A DNA stretch of 64,000 nucleotides from the NCBI GenBank assembly GCA_004562765.1, contig SFRL01000011.1, forward strand, positions 1-64,000, written 5' to 3'. The translations under genes and the position numbers were made by a program. Positions 1 through 7,870 of the stretch are shown piece after piece. The notes below the pieces were generated by a model. The model made no database searches. It worked only from the letters and a program-made list of their open reading frames with translations, and had not been told where the DNA came from. The DNA comes from a bacterium. GTDB taxonomy: Bacteria; Bacillota; Clostridia; Lachnospirales; Lachnospiraceae. Positions within the stretch are counted from its first letter, which is position 1; each line of letters opens with the position of its first letter.

Positions 1-1170
1 TTCTTTTTTGAAACCGAACAGGCTTACGAGGGAGCGCTTCCTCAGTATGGGGTTTCGAAGGAACATCGTCCGAATCCCATTGTTCAAATGGGACTGTTCA
101 TGGATGCAGACGGGATTCCGCTTGCCTTTTGCATCAATCCGGGCAACACCAACGAAAATCTCACACTTGCCCCTCTAGAGAAAAAACTTTTATCAGACTT
201 CCATTTATCAAAGTTTGTAGTATGCACAGATGCAGGTCTGGCATCAAAAGAAAACCGTATCTTTAACAACCATGGTAACCGGTCTTTCATCACGACACAG
301 TCTGTGAAACAGCTATCTGCTTCGCGCAAACAGTGGGCACTTTCAAAAGATGGATGGCATGTGGTTGGGCGTGTGGGAACATATGACATTTCAGAACTAG
401 ATGATGAAGCGCGAGCACAAGATTTTAAAAATGTTGTTTTTTATAAGGAACAGTGGATCAAAGATAAAGTAAAGATAAAATCCGCCGATGGTTCCTGGCA
501 TTATGAAGAACTGGAGCAGCGCCTGATCGTCACCTATTCCGTTCAGTATCGCGATTATCAGCGCAGTATCCGTCAGACCCAGATAGAACGGGCGCAAAAA
601 ACGATTGCAAGTGATGCAGATAAGATGAAAAAGAAAAGCGCGAACGATTATCGTCGTTTCATTAATACGGAGTCCTGTACTACCGAGGGAGAAATAGCCG
701 AGCACCACATCTATAGTCTCAATGAGGATTTGATACAGAAAGAAGCCGTTTATGATGGATTCTATGCTGTTTGCACGAATCTTGAAGATGATGTCTCTGC
801 CATTATAAAGGTAAACCATAACCGTTGGGAGATCGAAGAATGCTTTCGCATCATGAAAAGTGAGTTTTTGGCAAGACCTGTGTATCTGAGCAGAGATGAC
901 CGGATCAAGGCTCACTTCACAACATGTTTTCTCTCGCTCATTCTATACCGCTATCTGGAAAAGCGACTCCAGAACCGCTACTCCTGCACCGAGATCATTG
1001 AATGTCTGAGAGATATGAACTTCTTAAGGATTCGCGGCACCGGTTTCATACCCTGTTACACCAGAAGTGCCTTGACCGATGATCTGCACAAGGCATTTGG
1101 CTTCGAAACTGATCACGAGGTGATCACAGCAGACCAGATGAAAAAAATATATAAAATTTCCAAGAAATAA
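1..1170 (+). CDS. IS1634-family (IS4 superfamily) DDE transposase, 5'-truncated by the window edge
   Basis: The frame is open from base 1, so the first residues lie outside the window and only the last 389 residues are seen. The transposase cuts and joins the insertion-sequence ends. The opening FFETEQAYEG followed by NPIVQMGLFMDADGIPLAF matches the stretch just after the first catalytic Asp in IS1634 enzymes. The second Asp is likely in VVCTDAGLASKEN. The Glu is likely in NRWEIEECFRIMKSEF, followed by the usual family block SRDDRIKAHFTTCFLSL. No frameshift or stop is visible, so it may be intact. The left end is not visible, so terminal repeats and target duplication cannot be paired. It sits beside an A/T-rich accessory operon. 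Confidence 0.9.
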   Translation, partial: FFFETEQAYEGALPQYGVSKEHRPNPIVQMGLFMDADGIPLAFCINPGNTNENLTLAPLEKKLLSDFHLSKFVVCTDAGLASKENRIFNNHGNRSFITTQSVKQLSASRKQWALSKDGWHVVGRVGTYDISELDDEARAQDFKNVVFYKEQWIKDKVKIKSADGSWHYEELEQRLIVTYSVQYRDYQRSIRQTQIERAQKTIASDADKMKKKSANDYRRFINTESCTTEGEIAEHHIYSLNEDLIQKEAVYDGFYAVCTNLEDDVSAIIKVNHNRWEIEECFRIMKSEFLARPVYLSRDDRIKAHFTTCFLSLILYRYLEKRLQNRYSCTEIIECLRDMNFLRIRGTGFIPCYTRSALTDDLHKAFGFETDHEVITADQMKKIYKISKK

Positions 1171-1205
1171 TTTACATTACGCAAAACAGTTCAAAACAAG
1201 AAAAT

Positions 1206-1237
1206 CTTGGAGTCCCCTATTATCAAGGGATTCCAAG
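1206..1237 (+). terminator. Hairpin downstream of the transposase gene
   Basis: CTTGGAGTCCC pairs with GGGATTCCAAG across a short A/T loop. The only mismatch is the G/T near the middle. CTATTTTTATC follows. It fits a transcription terminator for the transposase gene. Confidence 0.6.
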
Positions 1238-1344
1238 CTATTTTTATCCTTCAGCTGTCAAAAACGGGAGTATATATTTACAGATGCCTCTTGCTAAAAA
1301 ATGGGGTTAAATCTTAAATTTTTAAAAACTCTTTATTGTCATTT

Positions 1345-2019
1345 TCATTCTTTCCAAACAGTGCTTTGATGAGTTCTATTCCACGCTTGTTTAATATCAG
1401 ACTGATGCACCCTCTCACCAATAGATTTTACTATATTAACCAAATCGCTTTTCTCGAAAGTACTCTCTTCTTTTTCAGCGATCATTGTAAGCAAATCTAC
1501 TGCATTATATATATTCAAAGTATACGTTTCACTCCCCATTTTACGTTTGGTAATCGAGCGTAACACATCAATATCCGAGTCTTCAGTTAAGATAATTGGC
1601 ATCCCTGCAAAAAAAGCCATCAATATCATATGGACATCTCCCAAGCTCATTGATGCCTTACGATATGTGAATACTGTTTGTCCAACCGGAAATACAAGCC
1701 TTTCTAATTGTTTTATACCACCCTTTGCTTCAAGGCGCTCTCGTAACTCATTATGTATGTCGACAAAATATGCCTCATAAAGCGCCTCATCTTCCTCATC
1801 ACGCAAAAACTCATCATACTGTGCCACTCTGACAAACCCTTCCGCTACCAACTTATGAAAATACGAATGCATGTCCATTTCATTATCCGCAATATAAGGA
1901 TGTACTACAGGTCTAAAATCTAATTCTGACAACACTTTCTTAAAAGTATCAAGATTTTTTCCATTACACGATAGCTTTTCAAGAAAGACTGTGTCAACCA
2001 ATGCCTCTTCCTTATTCAT
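1345..2019 (-). CDS. PIN-like domain protein, third gene of an XRE-ImmA-PIN unit
   Basis: I do not recognise a named family. The acidic layout resembles a PIN-type nuclease fold: Asp9 in VDTVFLEKL, Glu82, Asp128 in SLGDVHMILMAFFAG, and Asp147/Asp149 in ILTEDSDID, which ends a hydrophobic strand. PIN enzymes are Mg-dependent RNases, often toxins, but this assignment is inference from spacing. A GTG precedes the chosen ATG by one codon; AGGAG lies 9 bases upstream of the ATG. The start lies inside the end of the metallopeptidase gene (8-base overlap), so the two are probably translationally coupled. The gene is A/T-richer than the housekeeping genes to the right. It could instead be a non-catalytic PIN-like partner. 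Confidence 0.6.
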   Translation of the reverse strand: MNKEEALVDTVFLEKLSCNGKNLDTFKKVLSELDFRPVVHPYIADNEMDMHSYFHKLVAEGFVRVAQYDEFLRDEEDEALYEAYFVDIHNELRERLEAKGGIKQLERLVFPVGQTVFTYRKASMSLGDVHMILMAFFAGMPIILTEDSDIDVLRSITKRKMGSETYTLNIYNAVDLLTMIAEKEESTFEKSDLVNIVKSIGERVHQSDIKQAWNRTHQSTVWKE

Positions 2020-2827
2020 CACCGTTTTCTCCTATGTGAATTTCAAAACCTTCCTCTGCAGCAGGCATATCCGCAATGCCAAACTCTTTTTTAATTTTCA
2101 TTAGCAAATAGCTATCCACATTTTCCTTGCTTTCAGCGTTTTCAATCACCGTTCTTATTCCGGAAATAGTTTTTACACACGTTCCATTTCCCAGATAGGT
2201 ATTGCGATCTTTTATGAAGACATCAACCAGTTCCAATGCTTCTTCATGTTTAGACAACAAGAAATCCGCTGAATCTTTTTTCATTATGCCAGTTTCTTCT
2301 AATCTTCTTCTTACAGACTCATACGTAACCATAAAGTCATCCATCTGCAATACGATCAAACGTACTACTTCATCCAGTTTTACCTTTCCCGGTTTTATAC
2401 CCAATTCATTCATATGCGCAGAGAAGGTTTTTCTAAATTCATTTGTCGGCATGAGGAACTCTGCTGCGAACCAGTCAGTGATATCTTCTTCCTCTTGTTC
2501 AGTCGGTTTTCCTTCATAACCGAGACGATCCCATACTTTTGCTGCCACTTCCCAAATATGACCAAATTCATGAGCAGCTGCAAAAATCTGTTCCGCAATA
2601 GGCTTTGCTGTATTTATATATACAAAGTCCTCCAGTTCATTCTTAACGATTTTCTTGATATGGAATCCTCTATTCTTTTCTTCATCAAAGGGATAATAGA
2701 TAACCGTACACTCATTCTCCAGAATACCAAAAATGCCATCTCTGATAGCAGTATTCTTGATAATGCACTTCTCCTTAATCTCCGATATGATTTTTTGAAT
2801 AGCTTCTACAACTACTTTTCGATCCAT
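2012..2827 (-). CDS. ImmA/IrrE-family Zn metallopeptidase
   Basis: The protein has 271 residues. HEFGH at residues 86-90 gives the two zinc His and catalytic Glu. ITDWFAAEFLMP at about 116-127 is the ImmA/IrrE hallmark, with Glu123 as probable third ligand. In known systems (ImmA of ICEBs1, IrrE/PprI of Deinococcus) such peptidases cleave an XRE-type repressor to switch on genes. The upstream gene encodes an XRE protein, the obvious candidate substrate. The start is supported by AGAGGTG. A terminator-like hairpin separates it from the XRE gene, while the PIN-like gene overlaps its 3' end. The family call is firm; the target and trigger are inferred. Confidence 0.88.
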   Translation of the reverse strand: MDRKVVVEAIQKIISEIKEKCIIKNTAIRDGIFGILENECTVIYYPFDEEKNRGFHIKKIVKNELEDFVYINTAKPIAEQIFAAAHEFGHIWEVAAKVWDRLGYEGKPTEQEEEDITDWFAAEFLMPTNEFRKTFSAHMNELGIKPGKVKLDEVVRLIVLQMDDFMVTYESVRRRLEETGIMKKDSADFLLSKHEEALELVDVFIKDRNTYLGNGTCVKTISGIRTVIENAESKENVDSYLLMKIKKEFGIADMPAAEEGFEIHIGENGDE

Positions 2828-2838
2828 AGCACACCTCT

Positions 2839-2868
2839 AAAAAAGGCTGTACGTTTTCGTACAGCCTT
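2839..2868 (-). terminator. Attenuator-type intrinsic terminator between XRE and ImmA genes
   Basis: An 11-bp perfect stem (2843-2853 with 2858-2868) has a four-base loop. On the minus strand it is followed by a T-run, then directly by the AGAGGTG ribosome-binding site of the metallopeptidase gene. It should limit read-through from the regulator into the two downstream genes. Confidence 0.75.
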
Positions 2869-2872
2869 CCAC

Positions 2873-3196
2873 TTACATAACTTCTTTTAGTTCCACATAA
2901 TCATCCAACAAGTCTAATATCTTATCAAGATTATCTGTGTTGCTGAACTCCTTCATATATTGTAACTCTGGAACAATTTTATCTGCTTCATAACCAAGCA
3001 ATTCTTTTTTCGTCTTTCCGAAGAGCTCAGCTATCTTTCCAATTTCCACCGGCGGTAGCATCAACTTGCCTTCGAGTATTCTACACATATCTCTGTATGT
3101 GTAATTCAATTTCTCAGCCAATTCTTCACGACTAATTCCAGAGTTCTGCATTAACGTAAAGATATTAACGCCAAGCTTTCTTCCAACGTTAGCCAT
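2873..3196 (-). CDS. XRE-family helix-turn-helix regulator
   Basis: The protein has 107 residues. An N-terminal HTH at about residues 9-66 has the typical order NSGISREELAEKL, then NYTYRDMCRILEGKLMLP, then IGKIAELFGKTKKELL. A short acidic helical tail follows. It is probably the repressor of its own operon: its start has GGGGAGG, a consensus promoter lies upstream, and two perfect palindromes sit between that promoter and the start. As the partner of an ImmA/IrrE peptidase it is the expected cleavage target. The tail (about 70-107) is the likely cleavable or dimerising part, by analogy only. Confidence 0.85.
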   Translation of the reverse strand: MANVGRKLGVNIFTLMQNSGISREELAEKLNYTYRDMCRILEGKLMLPPVEIGKIAELFGKTKKELLGYEADKIVPELQYMKEFSNTDNLDKILDLLDDYVELKEVM

Positions 3197-3209
3197 AGTC
3201 TACCTCCCC

Positions 3210-3228
3210 TAATAACACACTGTTATTA
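3210..3228. promoter_or_regulatory. Palindrome 1 (candidate operator) beside the XRE ribosome-binding site
   Basis: TAATAACA (3210-3217) and TGTTATTA (3221-3228) form a perfect 8-bp inverted repeat with a 3-base centre, immediately upstream of the GGGGAGG of the XRE gene. It is a plausible autoregulatory operator. Confidence 0.55.
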
Positions 3229-3233
3229 CATCT

Positions 3234-3256
3234 GCTATTTATATTATATAAATAGC
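3234..3256. promoter_or_regulatory. Palindrome 2 (candidate operator) at the XRE transcription start
   Basis: GCTATTTATAT (3234-3244) and ATATAAATAGC (3246-3256) form a perfect 11-bp inverted repeat with a one-base centre. It begins 7 bases downstream of the -10 box, a position where a bound repressor would block initiation or clearance. Confidence 0.6.
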
Positions 3257-3262
3257 CTTGAT

Positions 3263-3291
3263 ATTATACCACCAAAGTAATTCAGTGTCAA
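3263..3291 (-). promoter_or_regulatory. Consensus sigma-A promoter of the XRE-ImmA-PIN unit
   Basis: Read on the minus strand, TTGACA (3286-3291) and TATAAT (3263-3268) are separated by exactly 17 bases. Both hexamers match consensus perfectly, so the unit must be held down by a repressor. Confidence 0.85.
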
Positions 3292-3410
3292 TATTTTTCT
3301 GAATGCGTTGCTTATATCATATAATTTATCCGAGATCCTAAAATATTTATCGGATTTCTTTTCTATAGTATAACACTTTTTTTCAACTTTGAATCATTTA
3401 TTTGAATACG

Positions 3411-3438
3411 CAACCCCGAAATTTCACTTCCGGGGTTG
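3411..3438 (-). terminator. Hairpin downstream of the autolysin gene
   Basis: CAACCCCG (3411-3418) pairs with CGGGGTTG (3431-3438), 10 bases past the stop of the autolysin gene. There is little T-run, so termination strength is uncertain. Confidence 0.5.
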
Positions 3439-3448
3439 TTGTTTCTGT

Positions 3449-5962
3449 TTAATAGCTGAGTAGCGGCTTAATGTAATCGTCTCTGAGGCTGTAGCCGTAG
3501 TTCACGCCGGTTGCCCAGCCTGCGCCGGTGGGGTTCTCGTGAACGCCGAGCCATTCTACATAAATGGCTGCGCCGCGCTTGACATAGTTGAAGCGGGGGT
3601 CTACGCACTCCTGATTTAACGGTTCATCGCTGGCATATGCCTTCAGGTGCTGTACCTGCGCGCGGATACCGGTTTCCACATCGGGGAAGAATGCGCCCTG
3701 AGCTCCGCCGCCGGTGGCGCCGATGCCCGCGAAGTTGCACTGCTCCGGTTCCACGTCGCCGCCAAAGCGCAGGAAACCGGTCTCCTTGCAGACCTGTCCG
3801 AAGACGACCTCTGCTTTCACGCCCTCTGCTTCTGCCTCATCATAGACGATCTGGCAGAAGTCCTCCAGGGTCGGCGCGCCGTATTCACTGTAGATGTCTT
3901 CCGGGTACACGCCGCCGCGCGCGCGGAAGAACGCTGCCATCTTTTTGACCGTCGTATTGCTCTTTCCCATGATACCGTAGCCCGCCACGGCGCTCTTTAC
4001 GTTCGATGCGTCAGACCATGCGGTTCCGGCTGAATTGTAAACATAAGCTTTTACCTTATAATAATAGGTCGTTCCTGCAACGTTCTCGCTCTCGTCGATA
4101 TAATCCAGCTGCGAGCTGCCTTTGATCGTTGCCACCTTCTGGTAGCCGCTGTTCTTACTGGTGCTTCTGTAGATACGGTAACCGTTTGCTCCGGCAACGG
4201 CTGTCCACTTCACGTACATGCCCGGTCGGCTTGTGGTGACACGTGTGGAGGTCAGCTGCGGTGTCTGGAAGTTCTTCGCGCCGATGCTCTCCACAAATCC
4301 GGTGGAACCGCGCACCTTTCCGTTCTGGTTATAGGCGTTTACCTTATAGTAATAGGTCATACCGCGCTCGACGTTCTTGTCCACATAGTAGTTTTTCGTA
4401 TCATCCGTGATGGTTGCGACGGTCTTGTAGTCACCGTCTGCTGAGGTACTGCGCTGCACAACATAGCTGGATGCGCCCAGTGCCTTTGTCCATACGACCT
4501 TTATGGTTCCGTCATCGCGGATATCCATGCGCTGCATGGTCGGTGTCTTTAACAGGGTTGCGGTCAGAACACCGGAACATTTTCCAAAGCCCTCGTTTCC
4601 GTATAGGGTATTGATCGTACGGATCTTGTAGCTGTAGTTAGTTCCCGGTTCTGTCGTCCGGTCTCTGTAATCGCCCTGTGCCGGGTCTGTCACTGTCGCG
4701 ATGCGCTCATAGGCTCCGCCCTCCGCGCTGCGATAGATGGCATAGCCGTCCGCATCCATATTGGGCGTCCATTTCAGATAGAAATATCCGCTGGATACCT
4801 GCTGGATGCTTGTAATCTCCGTACCGCCGATGGTATGTCCTTTTAAAACATCGGAGTACTCGCTGTAATAGACCTTTCCGGAGGCCTTGCCATAAGCGCG
4901 CACTTTATAATAGTAGGTCTGACCCTGCTTTACGGTCGTGTCCGTATAGGAGGTGCTGTCGCTGCCCTGTACTTTTACCAGGCGCTCAAATTTTCCGTCT
5001 TTTGTATCTGTCCGGTATACGATATAGCCTCTGGCTTCCTCCTGCTCGTCCCAGGAAACTGTCAGCTTCTTCTCATTTCCGGCGGTCAGAGTCACGGTCG
5101 GCTCCACGAGTCCGTCATATTGCAGCCCGTAATAGTCCGTGATCCCCCGGACATCTGCCATTGCCAGCTTTTTCAGCTGCGCGGTCGTTCCGAGGTAGTT
5201 CGTGCGGTCATACTCGCTGGATACAAATGCGTGCTCTACAATGATACCGGTGATCCCGCTGAGCTTTGCGTTTCGGATCACGGAGTAATAATCGGCAATG
5301 CTGCCATCGTCATAGGTGTTTCCCGACTCGGAATCTCTGGTACGGATGCCGAGATCCGGCAGTCCGAGTCCGGTCAGCTGTCCGAGAATGCTCGCTGACA
5401 GTCCGCTGCCCTCCTCGTTCAGGTCCGGGCGGTAGCTGGCATTCGGGTAAAATACCATACTTCCGCTGGTGTTCTGGTTGGAGGATGCATTGTTATGTAT
5501 ACTGATAAATACGTCCGCGCCTGCCGCTGCTGCGTTTGAGACGCGCTCGCTCAGTTCCAGATATGTATCGGTGCTACGTGTCAGGTATACCTGAACGCCC
5601 ACATATTCTTCCAGATATGTCTTGATATATTTCGCGATCGTCAGGTTGACATCTTTTTCTTTCATTCCGCCGTAAGATGCTCCGCTGTCGGTGCCTCCGT
5701 GTCCGGGATCGATCGCGATGATCATATCGCCATTGGATGCGGCGTAGGGTTTTGCCTGAGGGCCTGCGTTTCTGTCGGGCAGATCCGCCGCGGTGTTCTC
5801 CTCGCCTTCTGCATCTATGATGCCAAGCTCGTCCAGCGTGCTTGTGGCATCCGGTGCTTTTTCTGCTGCCTGCGCCGGTGTGAGATCTGCCGGGATCGCA
5901 GTCGCGAGCATTGCTGCTGACAGAACTGCAGTCAGCAGTTTTTTCATGGTACGGTGTTTCAT
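3449..5962 (-). CDS. Secreted N-acetylmuramoyl-L-alanine amidase with four FnIII domains and a C-terminal glucosaminidase domain
   Basis: This is a bifunctional peptidoglycan hydrolase of about 837 residues. The start is placed at the second Met, which has AAGGAAG upstream. A Sec signal peptide ends near AQAAEKA. The Amidase_3 domain (about 80-275) shows IAIDPGHGG, a following Glu, SIHNNAS and IIVEHAFVSSEYD, the usual His/Glu/His zinc set plus catalytic Glu. Four fibronectin type III repeats follow (about 285-660), each ending in a TYYYKV-type strand. The end (about 670-837) has VFGQVCKETGFLRFGG and QCNFAGIG, matching GH73 glucosaminidase. It is probably a cell-separation or wall-turnover autolysin. 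The FnIII array likely spaces the two active domains. Confidence 0.9.
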   Translation of the reverse strand: MKHRTMKKLLTAVLSAAMLATAIPADLTPAQAAEKAPDATSTLDELGIIDAEGEENTAADLPDRNAGPQAKPYAASNGDMIIAIDPGHGGTDSGASYGGMKEKDVNLTIAKYIKTYLEEYVGVQVYLTRSTDTYLELSERVSNAAAAGADVFISIHNNASSNQNTSGSMVFYPNASYRPDLNEEGSGLSASILGQLTGLGLPDLGIRTRDSESGNTYDDGSIADYYSVIRNAKLSGITGIIVEHAFVSSEYDRTNYLGTTAQLKKLAMADVRGITDYYGLQYDGLVEPTVTLTAGNEKKLTVSWDEQEEARGYIVYRTDTKDGKFERLVKVQGSDSTSYTDTTVKQGQTYYYKVRAYGKASGKVYYSEYSDVLKGHTIGGTEITSIQQVSSGYFYLKWTPNMDADGYAIYRSAEGGAYERIATVTDPAQGDYRDRTTEPGTNYSYKIRTINTLYGNEGFGKCSGVLTATLLKTPTMQRMDIRDDGTIKVVWTKALGASSYVVQRSTSADGDYKTVATITDDTKNYYVDKNVERGMTYYYKVNAYNQNGKVRGSTGFVESIGAKNFQTPQLTSTRVTTSRPGMYVKWTAVAGANGYRIYRSTSKNSGYQKVATIKGSSQLDYIDESENVAGTTYYYKVKAYVYNSAGTAWSDASNVKSAVAGYGIMGKSNTTVKKMAAFFRARGGVYPEDIYSEYGAPTLEDFCQIVYDEAEAEGVKAEVVFGQVCKETGFLRFGGDVEPEQCNFAGIGATGGGAQGAFFPDVETGIRAQVQHLKAYASDEPLNQECVDPRFNYVKRGAAIYVEWLGVHENPTGAGWATGVNYGYSLRDDYIKPLLSY

Positions 5963-6102
5963 AGTACTTCCTTTCTTTTGCATTTTTGTGTTTCTTTTGA
6001 GTTTACATAATTACTCTCATTATTATATATACGAAAATATTTTGTTGATTTTCGGGTTCTCTGCAGGTGGAATTTGGTGGTAACCGTGTACAGATGACAT
6101 GG

Positions 6103-6134
6103 AAAAAGGTGCCGTCTCGTGATGCGCGGCACCC
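6103..6134 (-). terminator. Intrinsic terminator of the carbamate kinase gene
   Basis: On the minus strand, GGTGCCG and CGGCACC form a 7-bp stem followed by TTTTT. It lies 13 bases past the arcC stop. Confidence 0.8.
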
Positions 6135-6146
6135 TTTGATGTCTGT

Positions 6147-7106
6147 TTATTTGTGGATGATCGTTCCTTCCAGCGTGGCTTTTTCGGTCTCCGGGCGGAT
6201 GCCCAGTTTTGTGATGGTCGCCTTGCGGATCGCGGAATTGCCAATGAAGTCTACGGCTGCCTGGATCTTCGGAAGGATGGTGCCCTCCTCAAAGGCACCT
6301 TCCTCGATGTAGCGCTGTGCATCTGCGGTGCTCATGCTCTCGATGGGGCGTTGCTCCGGCTTGCCATAGTCCAGATAGACATGATCCTCTCCGGTCAGGA
6401 TGATCAGTTCGTCCGCATCGATCAGCTCTGCCAGTCTGCCTGCCGCCAGATCCTTCTCGATGACCGCGCTGGCGCCCTGCAGGTTATGTGCCTGATCCAG
6501 CACAGGGATTCCGCCGCCGCCGCAGGCGATCACGACCTGATCTGCATCTGCCAGTGCACGGATGGAATCGATCTCTACCACGTTGATGGGCTTGGGAGCT
6601 GCCACGATACGGCGATAGCCGCCCTCCACCTCTGTGATGTGGTTTCCTTTTTTCTCCTCTGCGTCCGCGTCCTCGCGGTTCATGACACGTCCGATGATCT
6701 TCGTGGGCTCATAGAATGCCTCGTCATAGGGGTCTACGGTCACCTGCGTCAGGATCGTCGCCACCGGTTTGTAGATGCCTCTGTTCAAGAGCTCCGTGCG
6801 GATCGCGTTCTGCAGATCGTAGCCGATGTAGCCCTGGCTCATGGCTGAGCATACGCTCATGGGTGTGGATGTATATTCCGGATATAGTCTTGCAAACTCT
6901 GACATGGCTGTGTGGATCATGCCGACCTGCGGTCCGTTGCTGTGGGTGATGATGACCTGTGCGTCGTCGCTGATCAGGTCTGCCACTGCTTTTGCGGTGC
7001 GCTTGGTGGCTGTCTTCTGCTCCGGCAGTGTCGTGCCGAGGGCTTCATGTCCGAGTGCTATCACGATTCTTCTTTTCCGAATGTCTTTTTTGCTGTCATT
7101 TTTCAT
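6147..7106 (-). CDS. arcC: Carbamate kinase
   Basis: The protein has 319 residues, the family's usual length. It transfers phosphate between carbamoyl phosphate and ADP, making ATP plus carbamate in arginine, agmatine or purine-derived carbamoyl-phosphate catabolism. The amino-acid kinase fold is clear: RRIVIALGHEALG at the N-terminus, ITHSNGPQVGMI in the nucleotide/carbamate site, VIACGGGGIPV and the C-terminal LAAGRLAELIDAD block. The usual GGNAL motif reads GHEAL here. The start is supported by GGAGG. No arcA, arcB or allantoin genes are adjacent and it has its own terminator, so the source of carbamoyl phosphate cannot be told from this window. Confidence 0.92.
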   Translation of the reverse strand: MKNDSKKDIRKRRIVIALGHEALGTTLPEQKTATKRTAKAVADLISDDAQVIITHSNGPQVGMIHTAMSEFARLYPEYTSTPMSVCSAMSQGYIGYDLQNAIRTELLNRGIYKPVATILTQVTVDPYDEAFYEPTKIIGRVMNREDADAEEKKGNHITEVEGGYRRIVAAPKPINVVEIDSIRALADADQVVIACGGGGIPVLDQAHNLQGASAVIEKDLAAGRLAELIDADELIILTGEDHVYLDYGKPEQRPIESMSTADAQRYIEEGAFEEGTILPKIQAAVDFIGNSAIRKATITKLGIRPETEKATLEGTIIHK

Positions 7107-7148
7107 GCCATCTTCCTCCGTAGGACATTGATAGCCTTAGTCTATCAC

Positions 7149-7180
7149 AAAAAAAGGCGCGATTCAAGCAATCGCGCCTT
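7149..7180 (-). terminator. Intrinsic terminator upstream of arcC
   Basis: GGCGCGATT and AATCGCGCC form a 9-bp perfect stem with a 5-base loop, followed on the minus strand by seven T. No recognised gene lies upstream on that strand, so it points to an undocumented minus-strand transcript from about 7200-7430. Confidence 0.75.
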
Positions 7181-7206
7181 ATAATTTGACGATACATTGT
7201 GCCTTT

Positions 7207-7428
7207 TCATTTGAGGTTATCTAGGGATGCGCCCTTTCTCCGCGCGTACCCGTCGCACAAACAACTGTTGCATACATTCACGCAGGATATAGGCGCATCA
7301 TTTACACGTTCTATCCGAAAAGTACAATCAATTGGCAAGACTCTGCCACGCGGTTCTTCACTTGATGGTATTAAAAATAGTTGCGTTTTTCCTTGCACAG
7401 CATATAATATACTTAATATGTAGTTCAT
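7207..7428 (-). CDS. Possible small Cys-containing protein or transcribed leader (uncertain)
   Basis: The 359-base gap between arcC and hicB holds a minus-strand frame of 73 codons with a C-terminal CVNVCNSCLCDGYARR segment. No convincing ribosome-binding site precedes its ATG. The reason to list it is the strong intrinsic terminator 27 bases past its stop, which needs a minus-strand transcript ending there. It may be a small protein or a non-coding RNA; I recognise neither. Nothing else was seen in this gap except the hicB promoter. Confidence 0.25.
   Translation of the reverse strand: MNYILSILYAVQGKTQLFLIPSSEEPRGRVLPIDCTFRIERVNDAPISCVNVCNSCLCDGYARRKGASLDNLK
7381..7408 (+). promoter_or_regulatory. 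Promoter of the hicB-like gene
   Basis: TTGCGT (7381-7386) and TATAAT (7403-7408) are 16 bases apart. Downstream, TCATG-ATCTA-CATGA (about 7427-7441) is a short inverted repeat that could be the HicB operator. Confidence 0.55.
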
Positions 7429-7465
7429 GATCTACATGATACCATGGAACAGGAGGGATTCTGGA

Positions 7466-7813
7466 ATGAGTAATGTATTACAATATAAAGGCTATGTTGG
7501 AAGCATAGAATTTTCTGAGGATGATAAAATCTTTTATGGAAAGGTACAGGGCATTCGTTCTTTGATCTCCTACGAAGGGGAAAGCGCCGAAGCTCTGGTC
7601 ACCGATTTTCACGATGCAGTTGACGATTACCTCGCATTATGTGAAGAACGAGGTTCCGAACCGGAACGTGCTTACAAGGGTGTATTTAATGTTCGCATTT
7701 CACCTTCGCTTCATCGCGAGGCAGCCATCTGTGCATTTGAACAGAAAGCATCTCTCAATGCTCTCGTTGAAAATGCTATACAAGGCTATGTTTCTCGCGC
7801 GATGCATGTGTAA
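7466..7813 (+). CDS. Solitary HicB-family antitoxin-like protein
   Basis: The protein has 115 residues. The start is the ATG with AGGAGGG upstream, giving MSNVLQYKGYVGSIEFSEDD. The N-terminal half has the HicB partial RNase-H-like fold (GYVGSIEFSEDDKIFYGKV, then an AEALVTDFHDAVDDYL helix). The end (RISPSLHREAAICAFEQK, then SLNALVENAIQGYV) is a ribbon-helix-helix DNA-binding segment. HicB normally neutralises the small RNase HicA, but no HicA frame is seen on either side. It is therefore an orphan, perhaps acting as a regulator. It is one of the few plus-strand genes and is closed by a strong terminator. Confidence 0.85.
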   Translation: MSNVLQYKGYVGSIEFSEDDKIFYGKVQGIRSLISYEGESAEALVTDFHDAVDDYLALCEERGSEPERAYKGVFNVRISPSLHREAAICAFEQKASLNALVENAIQGYVSRAMHV

Positions 7814-7839
7814 AATCGATGTTGAAATATTTTTCATTC

Positions 7840-7870
7840 AAAAAGGCTATGTGCGAAACATAGCCTTTTT
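7840..7870. terminator. Bidirectional terminator between hicB and htrA
   Basis: AAAAAGGCTATGT and ACATAGCCTTTTT form a 13-bp perfect stem with A-run and T-run on the two sides, so it can stop the convergent hicB and htrA transcripts. Confidence 0.85.

Noticed and set aside
6153..6848. 231-codon plus-strand frame across arcC
   Set aside because: It is a shadow of the arcC gene with no ribosome-binding site and no recognisable protein features.
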